DNA from: Methanobrevibacter millerae
Lineage (GTDB): Archaea; Methanobacteriota; Methanobacteria; Methanobacteriales; Methanobacteriaceae
DNA length: 64,000 bases
Direction of reading: 5' to 3'
Assembly: GCF_001477655.1 (NCBI RefSeq)
Contig: NZ_CP011266.1
Location: 186,001-250,000, forward strand
The position numbers and the translations under genes were made by a program. Shown here piece by piece: positions 57,375 to 64,000 of this stretch (its first letter is position 1; each line of letters begins with the position of its first letter). The notes under the pieces were generated by a model. The model did no database searches. It was not told the DNA's origin and was given only the letters and a program-made list of their open reading frames with translations.

Positions 57375-58076
57375 ATGATATTGGATATTTATAAAGATTC
57401 TTTCGAATTTTCTTCAAGAAAAGTCATGAATCTTATAATATTGGGAGTATTATCTTTATTTAATATTTTAATTATTCCATTGGTATTTTTCTATGGATAT
57501 AACTATAGGGTTGTTAAGTTATCTACTCAAGGCATGATTAACGGTGATGATGTACCTCCAGATTTTGACGATTTTAAGAGGATGTTTATAGAGGGTTTAA
57601 AGTATATCGTTGTTGAATTTGTATATCTTATTATTCCTTTGATAATTTTGGTTGCTTCTGTGTTCTATAGAAGTGCTATTTTATTATTCATCGCATTGCT
57701 ATTGATGGTAATTTTGCAGTTATTTGCTCTTTTAGCAATACCTCATATGGCGGCTAATGATGATTCATTGAAGTCTGCTTTCGCATTATCAGAAATAAAT
57801 GGTATTATGGCATCTATAGGTTATGGAAGATATATCTTAACATATATTGGTATTGTATTGATTTATATTGTTATTTTAATGATTGTAACTATCGTACTTT
57901 CAATTATTTTTGGCTTATTGGGTATTGCAACCAGTTTCATTTCTTTGAATGGTGTCGGGGCTGTTAACTTAATTGGAACAATCATATTTAATTTTGTGCT
58001 CTTCTTTTTAGTCACACCCTATTTGACGATGTTTCGAAATCGTTGCATTGGATTGATATATAACTTGGGAAGTTAA
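57375..58076 (+). CDS. DUF4013-like membrane protein
   Basis: A 233-residue protein with an N-terminal YKDSFEFSSRKVMNL segment, about five membrane helices, and the GYNYRVVKLSTQGMINGDDVPPDFDDF motif near residue 45 typical of DUF4013. Function unknown. It starts directly after the XRE regulator stop, which suggests that the regulator controls it or senses the membrane through it (inference). Confidence 0.85.
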   Translation: MILDIYKDSFEFSSRKVMNLIILGVLSLFNILIIPLVFFYGYNYRVVKLSTQGMINGDDVPPDFDDFKRMFIEGLKYIVVEFVYLIIPLIILVASVFYRSAILLFIALLLMVILQLFALLAIPHMAANDDSLKSAFALSEINGIMASIGYGRYILTYIGIVLIYIVILMIVTIVLSIIFGLLGIATSFISLNGVGAVNLIGTIIFNFVLFFLVTPYLTMFRNRCIGLIYNLGS

Positions 58077-58130
58077 TTTTTTTAACTTCATCTTATTATT
58101 TTTTATATTAATATATTCATATCAGATATT

Positions 58131-58907
58131 ATGTCTTCTTTAAGTGATGGTATTGGAAAAATATCTATTTTGGAAATATTGATTATATTGCTTGCATTAA
58201 TTGGTGTAACAATTCTTTTTGATATTTTTGAATTTTCCATTGGTGAAGACTGGGTGTATGTTGTAATTATACTGTATTTTATCTATAGGTTGCGAATTTT
58301 CGGCAGCGGTTTTAAGAATGATTTGAGAAATATATTTTCTAAAATTTCTCCTAAGTCTCTTTTAATAATAGTTATTGTTAATGTTTTCTTTTCTTATGGA
58401 ATGTTATACTTATCAAATTTTGCTTTAGCTTATATTCCGGGATTTAGAGATTTATTGTTCACTCCATTATTTTCAATCATGGCGTTTGGTTCTTTTGGAT
58501 TTATTGGGGGTTTGATTTCAACAATTTTCATTTCTCCGATTTGTGAGGAATTGTTGTTTAGAGGAGTATTTTTAAATAGACTTAAGATTATTGTTCCAAC
58601 ATCATTTGCAATTATAATAACATCTATCCTTTTTGGTGCACTCCATAGTTATGGAAGCATTATTTCCGCATTTATATTTGGGATTTGCATGTGTATAATC
58701 TATTTAAAGACAAGAAATATATTAACATGCATTTTGGCACATTTTCTAAATAACCTATTGGCTGAATTTTTAGTTCATATTGATACGGGAAATTTAATCT
58801 TTACTAATGATATTTTTATAGTTGTATTTTCAGTTTTAGCTGTTTTATCGCTATATTTAATTATTGTTTCAATACGTCAGGAATGGAAGTATATTACTAA
58901 AGTTTAG
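58131..58907 (+). CDS. CPBP-family intramembrane metalloprotease
   Basis: A 258-residue membrane protein with seven or eight helices. The Rce1/CPBP motifs are present: ICEELLFRG with the paired glutamates near residue 143, FGALHSYGS near residue 180 and AHFLNNLLAE near residue 203. Bacterial relatives protect against bacteriocins or process peptides; eukaryotic Rce1 cuts prenylated proteins. No ribosome binding site is evident, so the transcript may be leaderless. Confidence 0.92.
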   Translation: MSSLSDGIGKISILEILIILLALIGVTILFDIFEFSIGEDWVYVVIILYFIYRLRIFGSGFKNDLRNIFSKISPKSLLIIVIVNVFFSYGMLYLSNFALAYIPGFRDLLFTPLFSIMAFGSFGFIGGLISTIFISPICEELLFRGVFLNRLKIIVPTSFAIIITSILFGALHSYGSIISAFIFGICMCIIYLKTRNILTCILAHFLNNLLAEFLVHIDTGNLIFTNDIFIVVFSVLAVLSLYLIIVSIRQEWKYITKV

Positions 58908-58916
58908 GGGATTTTT

Positions 58917-59318
58917 ATGAATATAAAAAGAATAGGAATAGTTTTAATTTTCATTGGTATTTTTTTATCAGTATATTTTGTTAATGATAGAACATATTTG
59001 GTTCCGGCACTAACAATTACAATTTTAGGGTTTTTCATTACGTTGGTAGGATTTTTAGATGATGTGAAAAAAAGAAAAGAAATTAACGATCAGTTGGATA
59101 ATGATGTAGTTTCTATAATTCAGCCGTTGGTCACAAAATATTCTAATTTAAATAAGGAATATAAATCATCTTTGAGTGAAGAGGAATATGCTCAAAAGAG
59201 ATTAGAAGTTAATAAAAATTTAGAAAAGGAACTTCGAGAAAAAATTCCTTATTTGGATTCACGTGAAATTAAAAAAATCGTAATTGAATTCAGTCGTGAA
59301 CAGGATAAAATGAATTGA
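58917..59318 (+). CDS. Small membrane protein with a coiled C-terminus
   Basis: A 133-residue protein with two N-terminal helices (IGIVLIFIGIFLSVYFV and ALTITILGFFITLVGFL) and then a charged region (about residues 47-133) of Lys/Glu-rich helices. No family is recognised. AGGGGA lies 5 bases before the ATG, 9 bases after the CPBP protease stop, so the two are co-transcribed; it may be a partner or substrate of the protease (inference from position). Confidence 0.75.
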   Translation: MNIKRIGIVLIFIGIFLSVYFVNDRTYLVPALTITILGFFITLVGFLDDVKKRKEINDQLDNDVVSIIQPLVTKYSNLNKEYKSSLSEEEYAQKRLEVNKNLEKELREKIPYLDSREIKKIVIEFSREQDKMN

Positions 59319-59560
59319 TTTCATCGTTTTTTGGAAGTTTTTATAAATTGATTTTTGGATAGGTTAATAATTAACTTATTCTATTATAAATTATTCTTTT
59401 TTTCCTTTTGGAGCATTTGTCACATTTTTTAATTTATATAAGTTTAATTTCACTGTTTGTGTTAGATTATTGAAAATTATTTTTAGATAGCGTCTGTTGT
59501 TAATAGTTTGGATTTGTGTATTCATCATTTGTTGTTTTAATCTAAATTTTTATTTGTTTA

Positions 59561-59737
59561 TTATTTTTTTATTTTTTCTAAGTCTGTTTTTAGTCTTTTT
59601 GATATTTCTTCGGGTGTCATTCCTGATTCGTAAAGTTTGTGTATTATTTCTTCTTTTTCTTCTTTTTTCCCTTCTTTTCTGCCTTTTTCTATTCCTTTTT
59701 GTTCTTTTCTTTTTCCATATTCGTAAATCGCACTCAT
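59561..59737 (-). CDS. Stand-alone copy of the Rpn C-terminal region, antitoxin-like (RpnS-like)
   Basis: A 58-residue open frame from ATG 59737 to TAA 59561 (MSAIYEYGKRKEQ... to TDLEKIKK). It is identical to the C-terminal 74 residues of the gene at 59884-60774 except for one Glu-to-Lys change and the lack of 16 residues (four G-x-K-E units). AGAGGTGA lies four bases before its ATG. It ends with a helix-turn-helix-like YESGMTPEEISKRLKTD. The duplication also covers about 45 bases after the stop. It may be a pseudogene remnant, but the frame and ribosome binding site are intact, which favours a real small gene. Confidence 0.65.
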   Translation of the reverse strand: MSAIYEYGKRKEQKGIEKGRKEGKKEEKEEIIHKLYESGMTPEEISKRLKTDLEKIKK

Positions 59738-59883
59738 TTTTTCACCTCTTGTATTGATGATGGTGTTTGTTGTTTGGATTTTTTTGTGATTGGGTAATTA
59801 TTGTTTGGTTGTGGTGATGGAAATTTTGTTTGGTATCGTGTTTGTATTTATCATTTGTGTTAATCTAATTTTTTATTTGTTTA

Positions 59884-60774
59884 TTATTTTTTTATTTTTT
59901 CTAAGTCTGTTTTTAGTCTTTTTGATATTTCTTCGGGTGTCATTCCTGATTCGTAAAGTTTGTGTATTATTTCTTCTTTTTCTTCTTTTTTCCCTTCTTT
60001 TATTCCTTCTTTTATTCCTTCTTTCATTCCTTCTTTTATTCCTTCTTTTCTGCCTTTTTCTATTCCTTTTTGTTCTTTTCTTTCACCATATTCGTAAATC
60101 GCACTCATTTTTTCACCTAAAACATCAATTAGTAAATTTCTTAATTCAGAATCTTTTACAAACTTATCGACTAATAACCATGTAATTCCAAAAGATAGTT
60201 TATTGCCTGGGGGATTGGTTTTATTTAATTCTATTAGTAAATCTACTACTCGTTTTATTTTTTCTGATATATTATTATTTTTCTTTTTGTCCATTAATGG
60301 TGCAAGAGATAAGTAAATATTATCTTTTGAAGTTATTTTCATGTTATTTTCTAATTTTTCTTCAACATATTTAATTATTTTCTCACCATCGTATTTTTCA
60401 AAACCCATAACATTATATCTGAATGTATTCAGTCTATTTACTCTATAACTGATTTGTTTGGAATTTTCTGCAGTACTAATTACTTCTATGTTTACTTCTT
60501 TGTCATTTTCCTTTTTTTGGTCTGTTATTGCTACATAAGTATGTGCTCTTCTTGAAAACTTATCGTTTACTTCTGTACTTTGAAATTCAATAATTAGATT
60601 TTCGTCATCTAATTCAATAATCAAATCTGGTTTGTATGTTGTTGGGTCTAATAATCTTAATTCTTTTGTCCAAATATTAGCACTTTCAGATTCTTTTTCA
60701 AGTATTTCTAGAAGTATTTGAATGTCTTCTTCGCTCACATTTTTGAATAACATATCTTCTTGAAATTCTGTCAT
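59884..60774 (-). CDS. Rpn-like PD-(D/E)XK nuclease with internal translation start
   Basis: A 296-residue protein of the Rpn/PD-(D/E)XK transposase-like family. The nuclease core is at about residues 40-80, with TYKPDLIIEL and LIIEFQSTE (the E-x-Q variant active site), then RRAHTYVAI. A helical middle follows, then a G-x-K-E repeat tract (about residues 245-263), and a C-terminal helix pair with MTPEEISKRLKTD. An internal ATG at 60108 has AGGTGA four bases before it (60113-60118), giving a 74-residue C-terminal product. Bacterial Rpn proteins are DNA nucleases, some inhibited by such internal products. Confidence 0.85.
   Translation of the reverse strand: MTEFQEDMLFKNVSEEDIQILLEILEKESESANIWTKELRLLDPTTYKPDLIIELDDENLIIEFQSTEVNDKFSRRAHTYVAITDQKKENDKEVNIEVISTAENSKQISYRVNRLNTFRYNVMGFEKYDGEKIIKYVEEKLENNMKITSKDNIYLSLAPLMDKKKNNNISEKIKRVVDLLIELNKTNPPGNKLSFGITWLLVDKFVKDSELRNLLIDVLGEKMSAIYEYGERKEQKGIEKGRKEGIKEGMKEGIKEGIKEGKKEEKEEIIHKLYESGMTPEEISKRLKTDLEKIKK
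60109..60118 (-). promoter_or_regulatory. Internal ribosome binding site inside the Rpn-like gene
   Basis: AGGTGA (complement of 60113-60118) followed by AAAA and the in-frame ATG at 60108. The spacing is the same as at normal gene starts in this window. The duplicated stand-alone copy keeps and strengthens this element (AGAGGTGA, complement of 59742-59749). Confidence 0.6.
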
Positions 60775-60943
60775 TGTTATTCTCCAAGAATTTTATTACT
60801 TCTTATTTTATTTTAAGTATTTAAATTCTTTATTTTTTAAATTAATTCGTATTATTTTAAATAAAATGGTTTTTTGATGTCAATTTTTATATTTTGGGCT
60901 AATTTTTATTTGTCAGAACAATTTTTATCCCTTAGAACAATAT

Positions 60944-61017
60944 TGTACAAAAAGATACTACAAGGTTTTAAATAGTACATTATTATAATAATTATATACA
61001 AAAAGAATTTTGGTGAT
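60944..61017 (+). promoter_or_regulatory. trp operon promoter with TrpY-type boxes
   Basis: TGTACA at 60944-60949 equals the TRP box bound by the TrpY repressor in Methanothermobacter. A near match, AGTACA, is at 60974-60979. TTTTAAATA (60966-60974) is a TATA box between them. GGTGAT at 61012-61017 sits four bases before the trpE ATG. Control by tryptophan through a TrpY homologue is inferred. Confidence 0.5.
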
Positions 61018-61021
61018 AATA

Positions 61022-62518
61022 ATGTTTTCCCCAAGTTTTGATGAAGTAAAAAAAATTGCTAAAAATGAAGAATATAAAAGAATTCCTATAGTTTATGAGT
61101 TATTTTCTGATGTCGCTACACCGATTGAGGTGTTGAGAATCTTAAAAAACATAAGCAAACATTGTTATATGTTGGAAAGTATTGAGGATTCTGAAAATTG
61201 GGGAAGATACAGTTTTTTGGGTTTTGATCCTTTATTGGAATTTACATGTCAAAATGGTGTTGTCCAAATCAAAGGGGATTCAAAATTCAAGGGATTAAAT
61301 GATGATTTGGTTGAAATCAAAACGAATAATCCTAGTGATGTCATAAGGAACCTGATTAATCAGAATAAATCTCCTAAAATAAAAAATTTGCCTCCATTCA
61401 CGGGGGGTTTTGTGGGATATTTTGCTTATGACTATATTAAATATGCAGAGCCGTCTCTAAAGTTGGATGCAGAAAATCAGGATCAGTTTAAAGATATTGA
61501 CATCATGCTTTTTGATAAGGTCATTGCATTTGATAATTTTCGTCAAAAAATCATCATCATAGTTAATATGAAGACGGATGATTTAAAAAGCAATTACGAA
61601 AAGGCATGTGATGAGTTAAAAGAAATTGCTGAATTAATTAAAAATGGTAAAAAAGCAGAAATTGAACCTCTCAAGTTAAAATCTGATTTTAAAAATGTAT
61701 TTTCTCGCGAAAAATTTTGTGAAATGATTATAAAAGCAAAACATTATATTAAGGAAGGAGATATCTTTCAGGTTGTATTATCCAATAGGATTGAAGCGGA
61801 TATTGAGGGTAGCCTATTTGATACATATAGGGTTTTAAGAACTACAAACCCGTCCCCATACATGTTTTATTTTTCAAGTGATGATATTGAAATAGCTGGT
61901 GCATCCCCCGAAACTCTTGTAAAGGTCAATGATGATAAATTATATACTTTTCCTCTTGCAGGAACCAGACCTCGTGGCATGACGCCTCAAAAAGACTTGC
62001 AATTAGAAGAGGAACTTTTAAGTGATGAAAAGGAATTGGCTGAACATAATATGCTTGTTGATTTGGGGCGTAATGACATTGGAAGAATTGCAAAAATCGG
62101 TTCTGTATCTGTTGATAAGTATATGTCGGTAGAAAGGTTTTCTCATGTAATGCATATTGGTTCAACTGTAACTGGAACTTTAAAGGATGATTTGGATTGT
62201 CTGGTTGCTCTTGATTCAATTCTGCCCGCAGGAACATTATCTGGTGCTCCGAAAATCAGAGCTTGTGAAATTATCAATGAACTTGAAAATAACAAAAGAG
62301 GAATATATGGTGGAGCTATTGGATATGTTGATTTGAGTGGAAATTTGGACACATGTATTTCCATTAGAATAGCTTTTAAACGAAACAATAAGGTATTTAT
62401 TCGTTCTGGCGCAGGTATTGTTGCTGATAGTGTCCCTGACAATGAATTTGATGAATGCATGAATAAGGCAGCGGCAGTAATAAATGCTTTAAAAATGGCT
62501 GATGGGGGATTAGAATGA
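61022..62518 (+). CDS. trpE: Anthranilate synthase component I
   Basis: A 498-residue enzyme converting chorismate and ammonia to anthranilate. The N-terminal tryptophan-binding LESIEDSENWGRYSFLG is present, as are the chorismate-binding segments GDIFQVVLSNR, TNPSPYMFYF, PLAGTRPRG, HNMLVDLGRNDIGRI and PAGTLSGAPKIRA. The ATG at 61022 follows GGTGAT by four bases; an earlier in-frame TTG at 61010 would overlap that site. It overlaps trpG by 4 bases. It is the first gene of the trp operon. Confidence 0.96.
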   Translation: MFSPSFDEVKKIAKNEEYKRIPIVYELFSDVATPIEVLRILKNISKHCYMLESIEDSENWGRYSFLGFDPLLEFTCQNGVVQIKGDSKFKGLNDDLVEIKTNNPSDVIRNLINQNKSPKIKNLPPFTGGFVGYFAYDYIKYAEPSLKLDAENQDQFKDIDIMLFDKVIAFDNFRQKIIIIVNMKTDDLKSNYEKACDELKEIAELIKNGKKAEIEPLKLKSDFKNVFSREKFCEMIIKAKHYIKEGDIFQVVLSNRIEADIEGSLFDTYRVLRTTNPSPYMFYFSSDDIEIAGASPETLVKVNDDKLYTFPLAGTRPRGMTPQKDLQLEEELLSDEKELAEHNMLVDLGRNDIGRIAKIGSVSVDKYMSVERFSHVMHIGSTVTGTLKDDLDCLVALDSILPAGTLSGAPKIRACEIINELENNKRGIYGGAIGYVDLSGNLDTCISIRIAFKRNNKVFIRSGAGIVADSVPDNEFDECMNKAAAVINALKMADGGLE

Positions 62519-63084
62519 TTCTTTTGATAGATAATTATGACAGTTTTGCATACAATTTGTATCAATTAATAGGCGAGATAAATCCGGACATTGAAGTTTC
62601 AAGAAATGATAAGATTTCTTTAAAGGAGATTAAAAATCTCAATCCTGAAGCTATTGTTTTATCTCCGGGTCCGGGCAAACCTGAAAATGCAGGAATCTGC
62701 ATTGATTTAGTTCGTGAATTTAAGGGAAAAATTCCAATTTTGGGAGTTTGTTTAGGTCATCAGTCAATTTGTGCTGCATTCGGAGGTGAAATTTCTTATG
62801 CCAGCAGGCTGATGCATGGAAAATCTTCTAAAATATCATTAAATGATGATTTGATTTTTAATGGTTTGGACAATGAAATTTATGTTGGCCGTTATCACTC
62901 TTTAAGTCTGGTCGAATCAAGTTTGCCCGATGAATTGGAAGTACTGTCAAAAGCCTGTGATGATGGTGAGATAATGGCTGTAAAGCATAAGAATTATAAT
63001 ATTTATGGACTTCAGTTCCATCCGGAATCCATTTTGACTCCGGACGGTTTAGCTATGATTAAAAATTTTTTGGAGGCGATTTAA
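62515..63084 (+). CDS. trpG: Anthranilate synthase component II (glutaminase)
   Basis: A 189-residue class I amidotransferase providing ammonia to TrpE. Visible are [26 protein letters not shown], the nucleophile elbow [10 protein letters not shown], and the triad histidine in [11 protein letters not shown]. It is unfused to TrpD or TrpC. It overlaps trpE by 4 bases (ATGA) and its stop shares one base with the trpD start. Confidence 0.96.
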   Translation: MILLIDNYDSFAYNLYQLIGEINPDIEVSRNDKISLKEIKNLNPEAIVLSPGPGKPENAGICIDLVREFKGKIPILGVCLGHQSICAAFGGEISYASRLMHGKSSKISLNDDLIFNGLDNEIYVGRYHSLSLVESSLPDELEVLSKACDDGEIMAVKHKNYNIYGLQFHPESILTPDGLAMIKNFLEAI

Positions 63085-64000
63085 TGATTAGGGAAGCAAT
63101 TTTAAAAGTATCACGAAAAGAAGACTTAACTTATGATGAAGCTTATACCACAATGGATGAAATTATGGGTGGTGAAGCAAGTGAAATTCAAATGAGCTCA
63201 TATTTAACCGCAATGTCGATGAAAGGTGAAACAATTGATGAGATTACGGCATCTGCTGAAGCAATGAGGAATCATTGTGTAAGGCTATTGAATGATGTTG
63301 AAGCATTGGAAATTGTTGGCACTGGTGGTGACGGATCAAACACTTTCAATATTTCAACCACATCTTCAATTGTAATATCTGCTGCAGGTGTACCTGTATC
63401 AAAGCATGGAAACCGTTCTGCATCAAGCAAATGTGGTGCTGCAGATGTTTTGGAGGAATTGGGTGTTAACATTAACATTCCTCCTGAAAAAAGTGTGGAA
63501 TGTTTAAAAAAGCATAATATCTGCTTTTTGTTTGCTCAAAATTATCATATTGCAATGAAATACGTCGCAGGTGTTAGAAAGGAGCTTGGAATAAGAACAA
63601 TTTTTAATATTTTGGGGCCATTGACTAATCCTGCCGGTGCAACTATGCAGGTTTTAGGGGTTTATGATAAAGAATTAGTAGAACCTTTGGCAAAAGTATT
63701 AAATAACCTCGGTGTAAAATCAGCATTATCTGTTTATGGTGTCGACGGCATGGATGAAATATCAGCTAGTGATAAAACATGTGTCTGTGAAATTAAAGAT
63801 GGTGAAACCAAATCATATGAAATCGATCCTATGGATTTTGGATTTGAAAAATGCAGGAAAGAGGATTTGGTTGGCGGTGACCCTAAGGAAAATGCTCAAA
63901 TTACATTAGATATTCTTAAAGGTCAAAAAGGACCTAAAAGAAATGCTGTTGTTTTGAATTCTGCTGCAGGATTATATGTTGCAGGTGTTGTTGAATCAAT
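63084..64000 (+). CDS. trpD: Anthranilate phosphoribosyltransferase (partial)
   Basis: The first 305 or so residues; the gene runs off the right edge. It transfers phosphoribose to anthranilate, the second step of tryptophan synthesis. The phosphoribosyl-pyrophosphate loop is [15 protein letters not shown] (near residue 75), followed by [21 protein letters not shown] and the [11 protein letters not shown] segment. GGAGG lies 6 bases before the ATG at 63084 (TAATG overlap with trpG). In Methanothermobacter trpD comes last in the operon; here it follows trpG directly. Confidence 0.95.
   Translation, partial: MIREAILKVSRKEDLTYDEAYTTMDEIMGGEASEIQMSSYLTAMSMKGETIDEITASAEAMRNHCVRLLNDVEALEIVGTGGDGSNTFNISTTSSIVISAAGVPVSKHGNRSASSKCGAADVLEELGVNINIPPEKSVECLKKHNICFLFAQNYHIAMKYVAGVRKELGIRTIFNILGPLTNPAGATMQVLGVYDKELVEPLAKVLNNLGVKSALSVYGVDGMDEISASDKTCVCEIKDGETKSYEIDPMDFGFEKCRKEDLVGGDPKENAQITLDILKGQKGPKRNAVVLNSAAGLYVAGVVES

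Noticed and set aside
60001-60048. Short tandem repeat resembling a CRISPR array
   Set aside because: Units are 12 bases, contiguous without spacers, and encode an in-frame G-x-K-E tract.
59497-60185. Two hydrophobic plus-strand reading frames rich in Phe, Leu and Val
   Set aside because: They are the antisense of the Rpn-like gene's 3' end and its copy; the Phe/Leu runs arise from the complement of Lys/Glu codons.

Overview
The window looks like the chromosome of a gut-type methanogenic archaeon close to Methanobrevibacter (Methanobacteriales). The base composition is very AT-rich. It carries archaeal replication factor C, a CfbD subunit for coenzyme F430, a TRC40/Get3-type ATPase, an archaeal-type mevalonate dehydratase subunit, TruD and a large secreted Ig-repeat protein. 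Many genes begin with a GGTGA(T) ribosome binding site 3-4 bases before the start codon, and several starts below were set with that rule. Others look leaderless, with a TATA box about 25 bases before the ATG.

Layout. 1-10.7 kb is core metabolism and information processing: hisS-hisI-PIN ATPase-TIM barrel on the minus strand, aroE, a small-protein/GNAT pair, rfcL-rfcS, htpX and trmI. 11-13.4 kb holds a DUF308 protein and the first of two nearly identical TnpB elements. 13.4-23 kb has leuS, nadE, cstA, a UbiB-type kinase and membrane or coiled-coil proteins. 23-31 kb has an FtsX/MacB-type ABC transporter, an ArsA/Get3 ATPase and a 1005-residue secreted repeat protein with a small membrane partner. 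31-36.6 kb has cbiE and an HxlR regulator, divergent from a zinc-macrodomain/SirTM sirtuin pair, then a phosphodiesterase/phosphoesterase pair. 36.6-45.2 kb has ychF, small conserved proteins, a permease, a MATE exporter, cfbD, hisH, a PurM-like protein and a pilin-like protein. 45.2-47 kb holds a strongly folded intergenic segment and the second TnpB element. 47.3-57 kb has tRNA-Arg(GCG), truD, an aconitase-X small subunit, an amidohydrolase, a ferredoxin-nitroreductase, copA, a flavin oxidoreductase and purB. 57-59.3 kb is an HTH/membrane-protein/CPBP cluster. 59.5-60.8 kb is an Rpn-like nuclease gene with a second copy of its 3' end. 61-64 kb is the start of a trp operon, trpE-trpG-trpD.

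Three loci stand out. (1) The Zn-macrodomain/SirTM pair (31978-33613) looks like a reversible protein ADP-ribosylation switch, placed divergently from an HxlR regulator that keeps the N-terminal cysteine typical of redox-sensing members. (2) The Rpn-like gene has a strong internal ribosome binding site and ATG (60108) that would make its C-terminal part separately. Just downstream lies an intact stand-alone 58-residue copy of the same part, with its own ribosome binding site and exactly four 12-base repeat units fewer. This resembles the intragenic-antitoxin arrangement described for bacterial Rpn proteins, with an extra duplicated antitoxin-like gene. (3) The 45217-45343 region contains several nested perfect inverted repeats and no gene.

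All functional calls come from reading motifs by eye; no database search was run.
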